A stretch of 64,000 nt of DNA from Eonycteris spelaea (GCA_003508835.1 PUFA01000284.1:576501-640500), one strand, 5' to 3'; shown: positions 1 through 12,439, numbered from the stretch's first letter. The notes: generated from the letters alone by a model not told the origin. Numbers and translations are program-made.

Positions 1-1480
1 TTTCATGCCTAGATCCCCAGTGAGGAGTCTTAGAAAGGCTTTGGGAGGTGCCGGTACAAGGGAGAGCGATGGGCAAGAAAAAAAGATCAAGAAAAGATAT
101 GGGAGCAAACAAATCATAAACATAGAGTGATAAGTCATGGGCTTCAGTTAAGCCACAGATATAAAAATGTTTTCTTAAAAATTTAAACAGTTTCTAATGC
201 AAGGGAAAAGCAACTATCTTATTTTGATTTGATTTGATTTAATTTACCTTTACAGCATCTTGTTATATAAAATTAAAGGAAAATAATAGGCCATCCTTTG
301 CTTCTCTTCCCTAATATTAGAGTTCAGCAGTCTATGTTCATCACTAATTCAGAAAACAGAGAAGCAAAATGAACAGAGTTGCATGCTTGCTCTATCTTCC
401 TGGGACTAGATTACCTCTTTTCTTCATTTCTGCTATTACTTCTATTACACCTTAGTGTATGTCACCTTAAAATTTCACCTGAACTTCTGAAAGCGCCTAC
501 TAACTTGTCTCTATGATACTATTTCTGTGCCTTCCAAATATTCACTATCTAGTACTCAGATATCTCATTAAAACACACATAATATGGTGTGCTAGATTTC
601 AAAACATAGACTCCTAAACTATGGGTTGAAATAATTGTATATTTACATATTTCTGAATCTCTTATTTCAGTCCAGACCAGATCAGAAGGCCAATGTGTAT
701 GAATTAATTTCTGAACAGAAAGACTGGATGTCCTCCCAAATTACTTGACAATAAATGATTGTTTGAACCAGCTTATTTTGTCTATAGTCAGAAAACTCTT
801 TCCAAAAATTCACTTGATAATATTTAAGAAATTTTTAACTTTCAGTAATATATAAACAAAAAGAGAGTAATGCCCCACAATTCTGTCCCCCACCCCCAAA
901 GAAGCCAGAAAGCAATAATGTTCAATGCTGATATAGATGCAAATAAATGGGTTTTCATGGATTTTCAGTGGGGATGAAAATTGCTAGAACCCTTTGGGGA
1001 AAAAATATATTCCATTATCCAAACTTTCCTAGTGACCCCTGCCATCCCAGCTCTCTGATCATTCCACAAGAACTCAGTGACCACCCCAGGATCCAGTAAT
1101 TAAAATGAACTCTTAGTTTAGTGGGGACCCAAGCCCTGATTCAGGCTCTTTTATGATGTGCCATACTAATGATGAAATAATTTTAGTAAGAAATCAGGAA
1201 CAGGACATCAGGTCAAAGGAGATTGTGTTGTCTTGTGGTCTTATTTTTAAGAAAAGATGCATGCATAGTCACAGATAGAAGGGAAGGGTTGGATAGAGAT
1301 GTAAATGTTGAAATCTGGTAAAGATGAGGTAGGAGAGGATCCAGGGTGCACAGAAGTAGGCATTAGCTTTGGGTATTTAGGGAACACTTATTGATCTGGG
1401 ATGGAAGAAAAGCCTGGGAAGGAATATGGGCAATTCTGTAGATTGTTAAGTAGGAAAATGATGAATTTCCTTGTCAGGAG
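1..1480. other. No recognisable gene or repeat
   Basis: AT-rich unique-looking sequence. The only local structure is a short run of gattt pentamers near 225-245. Frames are closed on both strands, and I recognise no transposon here. Confidence 0.5.
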
Positions 1481-1550
1481 CATGTATGTATGTACGTACA
1501 TATGTATGTATGTATGTATGCATGCATGCATGCATGCATGTATGTATGTA
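1481..1550. repeat. Compound (TGTA)n/(TGCA)n microsatellite
   Basis: A tetranucleotide array whose outer parts are TGTA units and whose core (1521-1540) is five CATG units, with a gtacgtac step near 1492. The core is self-complementary. The array probably arose from one TGTA repeat by a T-to-C change that was then amplified. Confidence 0.95.
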
Positions 1551-1714
1551 TTTGCAAGTTAGAGTGGTAGAAAATCAAGAAGCTTGAGGAAAACAGTTAG
1601 CATTTTCTATCAGTAATGTAGGTAACCAGCTCTTTCCGCAGGCCTCTTACCATTTAATAGATTTGAAGCTAGGGATAAAATACTAGTATGTGTTTTATTC
1701 TCTTAATGCTAACA

Positions 1715-2130
1715 GCAAGAATTATTAACATCGCACCGTGTTTTCTATGCCCCTACATGCATGTATACTCATAATAAGCTTTTTACTAGTGATAATACTT
1801 ACACAAATGTGACTATTCTATATGTTACCCATTAAATTCTAATTTTTCTCACTCATTATCTGTAGTAGTCTTTTCAGTAGCTGATATGTAAATATCCACT
1901 CATTTTTTTAGTAATTGCATAGCATTCAGTAATATGTTTTTGCCAAATTGACTGTCATTTTCTTCTCTATGAATATTTATGGATTATTTTTGCCCCTACA
2001 AACAATATGCAGTAAATAACAACAAACACATCTTTGTGTATATATATACACACACACATACATACATGTATATATATGCATATTTATATATTAGCATTTC
2101 TATAGGATTGCTCAGACTTTTATATTTATT
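1715..2130 (-). mobile_element. Old LINE-1 3' end fragment (L1ME-like), antisense
   Basis: Read on the + strand it shows the familiar antisense L1 order: a degenerate 'atagcattc' phrase near 1920, then 'ggattatttttgcccctac' at about 1981-1999, then an 'acaaacaatatgcag' block. The copy is heavily diverged and interrupted by an AT/CA-rich simple stretch at about 2037-2095. Subfamily is uncertain. Confidence 0.8.
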
Positions 2131-2234
2131 TTTATATTGCTTAGATATTTGAGAGCACCTGCGTATAGGATGTCTTAAAACTACTTTTGATATAATGTCA
2201 CTCTAGACTGAAGCCTATACTTTAACATCTTATT

Positions 2235-2321
2235 TCATTACTAAACCTCTATATACATGAACTTCTTCACTTGTCAAATGAGAATAATAGTATATGCCCT
2301 TTAGGATTATCTTAGGATTTA

Positions 2322-2353
<32 letters not shown>

Positions 2354-2400
2354 CATCAAACATAGTTCATAGTTCAAAGTAAGCACTCACTGATTATGTA
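2235..2400 (+). mobile_element. MIR SINE with embedded (GT)n
   Basis: The core matches the 3' half of MIR: 'cttgtcaaatgagaataat', then a pyrimidine/purine transition, and a tail resembling 'cacatagtaagcactca'. A (GT)15 tract at 2325-2354 has expanded at the position where MIR normally reads gaggattaaa... Confidence 0.82.
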
Positions 2401-3735
2401 TGTAGTCCTGGTAATATAGTGATAACTCATTGCCCTTTTTACATTTTTTGATTACTGTCTGAGTTAACTTTAGCCCTTCTCTCCTAAGCAATGTCTGAGT
2501 GAAGCTAATCATTCAGTGCACCCAAGAGAAAGAAAAGAAATAAACTAAGGGAGAGATAATGAATAAAGAATTTTAAATCAGATGTTTAGAGTCCTATTTT
2601 TTTAATTTTTTAATTTTTTGAAAAAAATATTCTTAATATTGGTGTATGCTTTATATTTTTTTCCTGAGCTGCTGATCAGCTTTTCAGGTTGTTATTTTTA
2701 TTTTGTGGGGTTTTTTTTTTTCAACATAGTATAGAAAAAAGCCTGAAACATGGTTGCCATTTAAAAAAATTAGCTCTCTTTTTTACCTGTATATTGACTA
2801 ATTCTCAAAATTATGAATTTACTTAAATTTATCCCACAATCACTCCATTAAAGTGTCAAAAATGTATTTAGTGCTGACTTAATTCCTTCAGACAATATTT
2901 ATTTATCAATAAACTTTTTGGTCTTAAAGAGTCCAGTACGCCCTACCTTTGTTTTCTCAGCCTTTTACCATTCCTAATATCACAAAGCACAAAATAGAGG
3001 TCAGCTGAATGAATATTCAAGATAGCCTTTATTTAAAACTACATATAGAGCTATGAAAAATAAATCCAACAGAATCTGCTTTTTTTTACTTGTTTTTTGT
3101 AATATTTCACAACTGAGTGCTTTGAATTTTGTAGAATATTTTAAATTTTTTAATTCACATATCAAGAAACAAAATTTAATTTTAAAAACATTGATGCACT
3201 TTATATTTTCAAGTGTCTAAAGTCATTTTTTAAGACAGAAGTAAAAAGTAATAAATACAGTCTTCTGCAAGCATAAATGATTCCTATTCTCAGAGCTTAT
3301 ATAAAAAATAGATGCTAGTACTTATAATTAATTATAAAAGTATCTACCCCTCCATTTCCTTTTGTATTTAATTTAATTTAATTTCTTATACTTAAATACA
3401 TGTTACATAATTATTTCATCATTTCTCTAGATAAAAAAGAAATAAAAATATTTCAGGCTAATGTCACTAATAAAACACTTCATCTTACAGATGAATCTGA
3501 GTTAATAAAAGATAAATTTTCCAGGTATCAGCTTTCCAAAAATTAGTAAAGACTAAAAAAAAATTTTTTTTCCTAGTCTACTGAATGTCTGGGCCTAACA
3601 CATAGGTTTTCCTGCCTCAAAATAGAGTTCATTGTCACAATCCCAAAAAACAGTGTTATATCAACTATCCTCGTCTTGATTCTTTCCTGAGTCTATAACC
3701 AGATGTCAGTTAAGACCTCTGATAATATTTAGTAC
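2401..3735. other. AT-rich intergenic sequence, nothing recognised
   Basis: Very AT-rich with short T and A runs and a few TTTAA pentamers near 3361-3385. I see no open frame of interest and no repeat that I can name. Confidence 0.5.
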
Positions 3736-3739
3736 TTCT

Positions 3740-3880
3740 ACCCTGTTGCTTAATTTCCTTGAATTATAATTATAAAATTACCTTGCTTTCCTCTTCCCCA
3801 CCCTCCACTCGTATTGTATATCACTTAAAGACAGGGATTCTTTTTATATTACTCTTTACAGGGTCTTAAATTATACCCTT
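3740..3880 (+). mobile_element. Probable L2 3' end fragment
   Basis: The phrase 'ccactcgtattgtatatcac' followed by 'aaagacagggattc' and 'tattactctttacagggtc' follows the order of the L2 tail (cccactagaatgtaagctcc, gagggcaggga, ttcactgct). Diverged and short. Confidence 0.55.
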
Positions 3881-4944
3881 AAATTAGTACATTTTCAGTA
3901 ACTTTTTCTGACTTGAAACTTATGCAAGTTACTCATTTTTTCTACTGAGCTGCAAAGCTACATATTTTTATAAATTTAGTCATGAAAATGACCTTGTACT
4001 CAAATAAAGAAAAATTTTTTTTGCTAAACCTAGCATCCCTGTGATAAGTTGTGAAATAATAGATAGTACCAGCTACCGTCTACAATTTTTTATCCATCAT
4101 GTGTGTCCCTTCTTTCAAGAGGCATCTGTAGCTACCACACATCTTTGAGGTGGGATTATGTGAGACAAAAGCAAATATCTATTGTCAATTCCTCAAACTC
4201 CAAATACCACCTATGGTGTTTGACTGACATGACATATACCTTTAACAAGAGCTGTCTTACAGAGACTACAGGAAAGAGACAGGCAGGCAGACTTCAGACA
4301 GTGACTTAAAGTGACTGGCATCCTTCTGACAGTTTCCTTTGACTCGAGCTCAAGTCAATTTATCTTCCTACTCCACAAGGATTTCTAATTTATAAGTCTT
4401 AGGAAAAGAGGAGAAAGAAAAGGAAACATTACCAGGGCTTAGGAAAGCAGAATAGCCCAGTTTAAGTGTTTCAGTTTTCTCTAGAAACAACACCTAACAC
4501 CTGCATTTTTACTTTGGGCCCATATAAGAAAAGTGGAGTGTTTTTGATGCCCATGTGAGATTGACTTCTGTTATTTTGGTTTAACATTCATTTCCCACTT
4601 TCTTTTTGCAACAACACTTTTGTTTTCCTTTGGTTGAACAACCCTCTCCCATCCCCCAACTGCCCAAACAGTACACATCCTGTCTCTAGGAGTAAATACA
4701 TAAACCCAATTAGTCTCTCAGTTTATTTCATTCTTCATCAGTAAGGAAGCTTCATCTTACAAGTAAAAGGTAACCAACTAAAGGTAACACATCATAATTA
4801 AATAATTAATTCCAAGTAATTTCGGCAGCTGTTGGGTAGATATCATAAGATTCTCTTAGCTTTTTCATCATAGTTACATGACTGCATTTAGAAGAAAGAA
4901 GTGGAAGAAGGGTGAATGCTAGCATGGAATGAGAAAGACACTCT
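3881..4944. other. Mostly unrecognised sequence
   Basis: A weak MIR-like phrase occurs near 3905-3960 ('tatgcaagttactcatttt'). The rest, including a 68-codon open frame at 4103-4309, lacks any protein signature and is treated as non-coding. Confidence 0.4.
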
Positions 4945-5165
4945 TCTCATATTCATCTCATCTTTTATCAGGGAGAAAAATCATTCCCAGAAATCCTCCC
5001 AGAGACTTCTATTTACATGTGAGTAGTTACAACTGAGTCCCCCAGCTGTCTTTAATTACGATAAGGAATAGGAAATTAAATATCTGGCTTATTGTGTTTC
5101 TAGGGTGGGAAGAAGATGAAGAAGTCAAGGAGAATAGATGTTGCTAAAAATCACTGATGGGGAAC
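4945..5165 (+). repeat. Ancient interspersed repeat, family not assigned
   Basis: The block 'cagggagaaaaatcattccc', followed by 'cctcccagagacttct', 'ctggcttattgtgtttct' and a purine-rich gaagaagatgaagaa tail, belongs to a common old mammalian dispersed repeat that I recognise by pattern but cannot name. A related copy in the same orientation lies at about 43080-43420. Confidence 0.55.
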
Positions 5166-5769
5166 TATCCGATGGTATCTGCCAATACATTCCTTTGGCC
5201 ACAGTGATTATGTGAATGTAAGCCAATCCAGGCCAATGGAGCTGATATGAGTTCTCTTAACTGTTGTTAACCAGCTTTCTGCTTTAACTAATAATCTCAT
5301 GCCTCTGGTAAAATATAGTGACTGGTAACCACACACACTAAATGTGGTCAGTCTAGTTCAACAATTTTATGATCGAGTCATCGACGTTTCTTTTAAAAAT
5401 TATTATAATTATAAAATGCTATTAAAATATTGAATATACTAATGAAATATGAGTAAAAAGAAAGGAAGGCAACATTTTCATGAAAAGTCGAATGTTTTGG
5501 AAAGACTAGATAAAAGAAAATCCTATAGAATTAGATATGGGTGGGACATCATTAACAAATGAAGTTGGGGGGATTATAAAAGTCCATAAAGTTTCTGTAG
5601 TCCAGCTGCATTACCAGTTTATGCTTTACTTTAAATATACCTAAATTGAAATCATCAATGTTTCATTATAAAATTTATGCAACAATGAAAACACAGAGCT
5701 CTAATCAGGATCTCAAAAAAATCCTGGATTCAGGTCCCACTTAAACCAGATATAAGCAAATAAATACCC

Positions 5770-6218
5770 TGCATTAGTTTCTTATCATTCCTATAAGGAA
5801 TTATAGGAACTAGCTTAAAGCAATACACATCTCTTCTTTCACTTCTAGAGGTCAGAAGACTAAAATCAAGGCGTATTCCTCAATTGCAGTATTATATTTC
5901 TTTTAGAGCCTTCAGGTGAGAATCTGTTTTTTCTGAAATTATCTACATTCCTCGCTTGTAGCCCTTCCTCACGTCATTCAAATACTTGATTTCATCATCA
6001 AATTTCCAATTTCTGATTCTGATCTTCTTTCTTCCCTTTCATAAGGACTATTGTGACTACATCAGGCTCACCATAATAATCTAGGATAATCTCTCCATAC
6101 GAAGGTCCTGAATTTCATCACATTTGGAAAATCCCTTTTAACCTATAAGGTAACATATTCACAGGTTCTGGATATTAAGATGTGGAAATCTTTGGAAGCC
6201 ATTATTTAGTCTTCTACA
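5770..6218 (+). mobile_element. Solo LTR of the ERVL class, MLT2-like
   Basis: Starts 'tgcattagtttcttat' and ends 'cttctaca', matching the TG...CA ends of MLT2 LTRs. Between them, in the right order, are a 'gaggtcagaagactaaaatc' block, 'gagaatctgttttttctg', 'cataaggactattgtgacta', 'aggataatctctccata', and 'ggtaacatattcacaggttc'. No internal retroviral sequence adjoins it, so it is a solo LTR. Old and non-coding. Confidence 0.9.
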
Positions 6219-7135
6219 TTTTCTTCTCTATTTAGGTCAGTTTGCATTAATTTTTTATATATTTCAGACAAAAAAATTCCTGAATAATAGAACGCATAAG
6301 TTTAAATGGATAAGTTAAAAGGTGTCAAGGTGTCAAAGATTGATGAAAATGTAGTAGGGACAAGGAAATAAAAAGCAAAAGAACATATACAAAATTAATA
6401 ACAAAAAAGTAAAATCCATTTAAAAATGATATGCACACAGGAATAAAATATAGAAGGACAAGTTTCTGTCAATAGGATAAAATCTCTATCAGGAGTTGGA
6501 GATAATGGGTAAAAGGAGATATAAAAGGGGAGAGAAGAATTTTTACATATCATAAAGTCATAATCAAGTGCAATATTAGTAAAAATGGACCTCATCGAAG
6601 TCAAACTTGCTCATTTCACACCCTAGACCATTCTCTTTGTTCTTCTGCAAGGAGGAAAATGATTTAGATAAGTTATCAAATTTTAAAGTTAGGGAGGTGT
6701 CCTTAGTTGGCAAAAAGACTCGTATCAAATAATCGAAGACTACACAAGGAGGTAAGTTCCAATTGTAATTGATGGATATAAATTTAGTTTAACAATCAGT
6801 AACTATTTAGTGCCTATAATATGGAAACCACTGGAGGGAAAAATTATCTTCTACCTTCTCCAGGAGTTAGAGGCAATCTGAGAGATAAAACAGTATGTAC
6901 GGATTTTCACTCCTGGTGTCCAGAGCATGTAATGAATACACATATGCCAATTAAATGCAAAGATATAAAAGTTATTTTAAATCTTCCATTTCTACTGCAT
7001 TAAGTGTTCAGAGATTATTTGCAGACAACAGATGATAGGAGGAGATATCATTTCCACATAAGGAAACAATTTCATATACTAGGACTTGAGACACACACAT
7101 GATGCTAATCTTGCATGTTGGTTTACTAATTTTTT
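6219..7135. other. Unrecognised AT-rich sequence
   Basis: Contains a short imperfect repeat (aaggtgtcaaggtgtcaaag near 6320) and spurious open frames of 60-69 codons. No repeat family or gene signature seen. Confidence 0.45.
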
Positions 7136-7139
7136 ATAC

Positions 7140-7430
7140 AATCTCTGTCTCATGTCACAGGGGAGACAGAACTCTGATGCATACAATCACCCATCTATGT
7201 CTGTGCCATCTTGTGGAATCCTAGTTTCATCACTGGATCCTCTGCATTTAGTCAACAGTCAAGGAAAAAAGATCATGAAGTATGATGCCAGAAGTTCTAA
7301 GGGTCTAGATTGGCCTGGCATTGGCACACATCAGTTCTCCCACATTCCAGCTATCAGAACTCAATTGCATGGCTCCACATAGATATCAATGGGCTAGAAA
7401 TTAAGCCAGCAGTTTGCTCAGAAACCAAAG
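7140..7430 (+). repeat. Ancient interspersed repeat, family not assigned (MLT1-like possible)
   Basis: The segment with 'ggcattggcacacatcagtt', 'cacattccagctatcagaac', 'tcaattgcatggctccac' and 'atgggctagaaattaagcc' matches a widespread old mammalian repeat pattern. It covers a 98-codon open frame (7086-7382), which is therefore not taken as a gene. Family name uncertain. Confidence 0.5.
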
Positions 7431-7668
7431 GGTCTATCTGTCTTAGTTTCCATTACCTTAACTCTCCAAACTAACCATTCAACTTAGGGGGAAAAAAAAT
7501 CAATTCTAGCAATTGGATCAACCCTGGCCACATAGGCCTCATGGCATAATGAAAAACAGCAATCATTTTTTACAGTCCTTTCCTGGTCTGGAGCAACTCC
7601 TGCTGAGTCTGGACTAAGCAGCAAACCATTTTCTTCTAAGTTAATCCTATTTATTTAATTGCTTGCGG

Positions 7669-7705
7669 AGTGAGAAGTGTCTTCACAAAGTGAGAAGTGT
7701 CTTCA
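7669..7705. repeat. Two tandem 20-bp units
   Basis: The 17-base word agtgagaagtgtcttca occurs at 7669-7685 and again at 7689-7705 without mismatch, a 20-bp-period duplication. It looks recent compared with the surrounding sequence. Confidence 0.9.
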
Positions 7706-7929
7706 TGATAGTCAATCCCTATTTAGCCTTAAATGGAGAGATATGTTTAAGTTCCTTTACCTGACCCATCTACCACTCACAAACCCACAAATAAATATAA
7801 AAACCTATCTGAGGGGTGAGGAAAAATTATCTTCAAATCCCTTTCTTGATTAGATTGCACCACTAAAAAAAAAAAAATCAACAACAAAAAACAAGTTAAT
7901 TTCTGTACTAACTTATGAATGAATATATT

Positions 7930-8110
7930 CTACTGTTGTGCATTCATTCAATGACACCATGTCTCAAGCATTATGCTAAGCACTAGAATACAATGGTAAT
8001 GTAAACTAGACTATTGGAGACTGCTTTCACAGTCTCCAGGTTAAGATCTGTGTAAAAGACAGTAAATTCAAAACTAATAATAAATAGATAAATAACAATT
8101 GTGACAAGTT
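7930..8110 (-). mobile_element. L2 LINE 3' end, antisense
   Basis: The + strand reads 'cattcattcaatgacaccat', then 'gcattatgctaagcactaga' and 'tacaatggtaatg', and later 'gtaaaagacag...taaataaca'. This is the reverse complement order of the L2 tail (tattgtctgtc, gtatccccagcgcctagaaca, tgaatgaatg). Confidence 0.78.
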
Positions 8111-8684
8111 TGACAATTTCATATGCTTGCTCTTTGACCTAAGTCATCACACTAACTCATAACTTCTAATTAGCATGAGTAGTCAAGTTCATACCTATTT
8201 TTACCATTTCCTTCCTGAATATGACATTGTCAATTTCAACTGATGCTGAATGACTGCATAGGTACATGCATATTCTGTTGCATCACAGATATTCAAAACT
8301 GATTTAATCAATTCCTCAGAATGAATTTTCTCATGCCATTTTTCTCAACTCAGTTAATTATATTAACTCCTTTCCAGATCTGTATATCTATAAGTTGATG
8401 GCTATTGACTCTCTTTAAACTGTTCCTTGATCTAAGATTACACTGAGCAGTCATTCTCAAATGTATGCTACTCCCCATAAAGACTAAACAAGCTAAACAA
8501 ATGAATTTAATCCCAAATTTGCTCCCAATAATTAGACAATAATTTCAAAATATTTTTCTTGCTAATAAGAGGATTTGTAGTATCACCTTTACACAATGTA
8601 GACAGCAAATTAATATTAGTTTGCACATTTCTTCCATGTTGGGACTATTCACTCTATACCACTTTTTTCTTTCCAAGGAATCAC

Positions 8685-8686
<2 letters not shown>
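8111..8686. other. Unrecognised AT-rich sequence
   Basis: No repeat or gene recognised between the antisense L2 and the CA repeat. The sequence is AT-rich, with no open frame that shows a protein signature. Confidence 0.4.

Positions 8687-8730
<44 letters not shown>
8687..8730. repeat. (CA)22 microsatellite
   Basis: An uninterrupted CA dinucleotide array of about 44 bases, so likely polymorphic in length. Confidence 0.97.
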
Positions 8731-8731
<1 letters not shown>

Positions 8732-9599
8732 TCACCCCACATTTTAGTCAATATTTATTATCATCTTCTGTTCAGGCTTTATACCTGAGAATCCTGACCT
8801 TTTATCTTAACATTGAGGAACTGAAAAGTAAGAATAAATGAAAGTCAAATCAAGGGGTTAGTATTTGTTTTTTTAATCCATTCTATTACTGCTTCCTTCA
8901 AGTTGTCAATGTACAATCTTAAACTTAGCAGGCATAGTACTTATCAGGCAAAGGAATTGGCATATCTTCCATTCTTGTTCAGATGCTGGTTCGCAATAAT
9001 TTTCTGAAATCCACGGGGGACGTTTTGGATAGAACCTGTGAGACAGCTAATCAGAAAAAGATATTCTAATGTTTAGTTATATTACAGTGTAGCAGAGGCT
9101 CCTGAGGGATATGGAAGAAGCCCCATTGGTTGATTCATTTTAACAGGGTTGAATAAAGCAGAGAAAAACAACTATCAGAGGAAATCTCACACTGATAATT
9201 CTTGAAATGAGCTCAAACATGTGTTTTCTAATTTCTGTGATGCTTTTTAATCTTTTTAAATTTATTTTTATTTTACTTTATTTTATTTTTACCCTCTTTA
9301 GTTTTATATTCCATATCCATCAGTACCTAAGATTTATTTCATTTTTGCTATAGGCACTGAAATATTGACAAAGGAAACAGAGACATTTGGAAAACACAAG
9401 TTTTAAAAATTTTAAGTTAGATTCCTTAATTATTCCTATTTGCTTTCTAGGTATAAATAGATGATATGTATATTTTAGGCATTATTTTAGAACATTATAA
9501 ACCAGAACATTACCACAGCAACCTCAGCCACTGATAACCACCATGGGAAATGAATTCCAATGAGTATGGTGTCCTTGGCATTTTACACAGAATTTTCAA
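8731..9599. other. Unrecognised sequence
   Basis: A T-rich low-complexity patch lies at about 9240-9295. Otherwise this is AT-rich unique-looking sequence without open frames or recognised repeats. Confidence 0.45.
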
Positions 9600-9780
9600 A
9601 CTATAAATGCACTCATTGTTTATTATAACCATGAAATTAAGTAGTGCTGTTAAGTCATCCTTCAACTTGTCAAAATTTGAATGACAAACTTCAACTTAAA
9701 GAGGTTAAAAGACTTCTTCAAGGTCATGTTAACAGGTAAGTGGCAGGCTTCTGATCCTGAGTTATACATTTTCAGAATCA
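9600..9780 (-). mobile_element. MIR SINE, antisense
   Basis: The + strand carries 'cttaaagaggttaaaagact', 'cttcaaggtcatgtta', 'caggtaagtggcaggcttct' and 'gatcctgag', which is the reverse complement of the MIR core and tRNA-like promoter half. Confidence 0.82.
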
Positions 9781-10246
9781 GCCTAATTATTAAAAAAAAA
9801 AAAGACTGAAAACTTTTATATTTAAACTGTTCATAAGTTTATATTTTGACTAAGTTTAAGTCTACATTTAGACCAAATATTTTAAAAATAAGGGACTTAT
9901 GAAATGATTTAACTAAACATTCTCTTATTGTCAAGGTAAACTTAAAATCTAGAGCCTGTGGGTTTGGGAGCTCAAGTCCTATCCTGATAGCTCTATCTGA
10001 GCCATTGTGATCACCTTAACAAATAAACCTTTCAGAGTCAGTGATCTAAATCAGTCTCATCTTGTCAGTTAGTTACTCTAGTCCAATATCTGCATTGGGG
10101 CTTACTCTGAAGAAAGAAAAATATATGTCCTTCAAGATGGAGCATAAAAAAGGAAAATATTGAAAAAGGGATAAACATGTGAGAGAAGATAAATATTCTA
10201 CATATTTAAGAATCATGGTATCAATCAATCAAGCAACTCTATAAAT

Positions 10247-10425
10247 CAGTAGTTCTCAAGTGGGGGTCCATTTTGCCATCCATGGGACATTTGGCAATGT
10301 CTGGAGATATTTTTGGTGTCACAACTGGGGTGTTACTTGCTACAAGAGGGTAGGCTATTAAATAGCTCACAATACACAGGACAGTTCCACAATGAAGAAA
10401 TTATTTGGCTATAAATAATGCAAAC
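10247..10425 (+). mobile_element. MER20 (hAT-Charlie non-autonomous DNA transposon)
   Basis: Begins at a hAT-type terminus, 'cagtagttctcaagtggggg', and continues with 'gggacatttggcaatgtctg', 'gagatatttttggtgtcaca' and 'caatacacaggacagttcca'. This order is diagnostic of MER20. The 3' terminus (gttgagaaaccctg type) is missing, so the copy is truncated on the right. Confidence 0.92.
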
Positions 10426-10479
10426 AATTTAATTTTCATGCATTTAATGATCTTATAAAGTAATTTTGCAATTGAATTG

Positions 10480-11080
10480 TTTAAAGTGTTTTGATTAAAA
10501 ATATTTTTCTAAGAAATTACCAAATATTACATGGCCATCATAGAAAACTGGAAAAGATAAAGGAGCATAAAGAAAAAAAAAATAGAGTCATCTTAAATCT
10601 CTCAATCCAGTGATAAATACTATTAACTTTCTAGGGCCTTTTCTTATAGATTCTCTCTCACACAAATATTCACATATATATAGATATTCTGGGGACAAAA
10701 ATTACAATTATATTATACTTTCCAGTAATTTACCAATATATTATGACTAATCTACCTATGTCAGTAAATCAAGTATTCAATTTATGATGTAACAAAGTAT
10801 ATCAACCAGTCCCTTATTATTAAATATTTAGATTAACCTCATTTTTTCTTGCTATTATAAACAATATTGTTATGAATATTCTTATGCATAAATCTTGGTA
10901 AAATGTCTGTTTAGCATATCCTAGAAACAATATTTGTGGGTCAAGGGATATATGCAATTTTATTTGATATATTTTGCTAAATTTAACAATGTAAAAATTA
11001 TTAATTAACTAACTCATAATCAGTTTCTGTTGTAAACACTTTTAATGGCATGTTGAAATCATTCCTTCTATTTCTGTGAC
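10480..11080 (-). mobile_element. Old LINE-1 3' end (L1ME-like), antisense
   Basis: The + strand shows the antisense L1 order: 'catagaaaactggaaaagat', 'ggagcataaagaaaa', an 'aatctctcaatccagtgata' block, then 'cttgctattataaacaatat', 'tgttatgaatattcttatgc' and 'tatttgtgggtcaagggata'. The copy is fairly complete through the 3' UTR but diverged. Confidence 0.92.
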
Positions 11081-12439
11081 AAAAGAAAAAGAAAAGATCT
11101 CATGATGGTTATATTTATATATGGATGAATGGTCTGAGTCTATAATCTTTAGCAAGAGCATAATCCTCAGTTTGTGGAGCTAAATAAGAGGTTGTTAAAT
11201 CACTCTAATCCCCAATTTATGTTATTTCAAGTCAATAAAGTAAAAAGAGCGACTTCAACATATATGTGCATGTAGGTATTTTTGTAAAAGGAGAGACATG
11301 ATGAGATCAGCATTTAGTAGAAGCAGAACTCATAGCAAAGACTAAATAGAAAGAATGTAATCCCCTCAAAGCCCACCACCGCCACCAAAAAAAATTACTG
11401 GGAATGGTGCTGATTTTCCTATTGTTTGTAGAATGGGGTTATGAGACTTTTTTTATAAAATGGAAGTATGTCCCTGTTACGCTGGAAGTTTAGGAACACC
11501 CAGACCCCTGGCATTTGGGTTACACATAAAAAATGTTTAAGGAGAGAAAAAAAATTTAAGGAAAATGTCAAGGCTTGTGCATTACTTTTTGTTTTCCAAA
11601 GCCAGAGGGAAAATGTGACTGTGGCAGCAAGAGAAAACATTTGCCATTTTTCCCCCATTTGATGCCTTTTTGTTGAATATTAGAAATATATTTATGAAGT
11701 ACGATTTTAATACATTTGCTAAAAATTAACATGGAATGAATTTTCTACTATTAACCTACTCTCAAAAAAGGCAATAGGAAAATGCTTGTTAATGTTTAAG
11801 CTATAAGACACACAAAAATGCAGGCAATATTTCACTGTGACACCCAGGAGACCCATGCGTGACACAATATAGAGTCTATGTGTATCTCACTCTCCACAGG
11901 AACTAATTTTGAAGCACCAGAATGCTGTGAATTGGCTGTAAAACAATGTTGAAGAAACTCAACATAGAACAGAAGGCACACTTTCCTTAGGAAGAATGCT
12001 GATAAAATTTTAATGAACTAACACGTTGTCATGGGGATTTGTTGCTATTCATTAATTCATTGTGCTGTTTCTCTATAGTTTTGCTGAAGTTGAGTGACAA
12101 ATTGTCAAGTAGCTGTTCTGGTAGTTTACAGTGCCTCATTGATACCCTAAATTTAGGGGGTAAATTCTTTTAGAGACTTACCCATAGCATGCAGGGTAAC
12201 ATATTTTTAGCAGCATGTACGCTCAATTGTATTTCAAATGAAATTTTATCTCTAGGGTAGGCCTTTGACTCTGCAAAACAGTGGAAATAATCGGAAAATG
12301 ATTGACAGCTCTAGTCACAGATGGGACTATCATTGGAGCCAGAGCTGGAGAAGGCCCTACCATACAAAATAGTCAACTGGCCACCTATGAGTTAGGAGTA
12401 AAATTCTCAGTACAAAAAGAATAATTCAATAATAAAATC
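11081..12439. other. Repeat-poor region with possible conserved non-coding block
   Basis: No repeat family recognised. A C/A-rich patch (gcccaccaccgccaccaaaa) sits near 11370. The stretch at about 11880-12320 has balanced, complex sequence with homeodomain-like words (attcattaattcattg near 12045) and a tgacag word near 12302, the style of conserved enhancers. Overlapping 64- and 79-codon frames on opposite strands at 11419-11662 look like chance. Confidence 0.35.

Noticed and set aside
7086..7382. 98-codon open frame
   Set aside because: Most of it lies within an old interspersed repeat and it has no protein signature.
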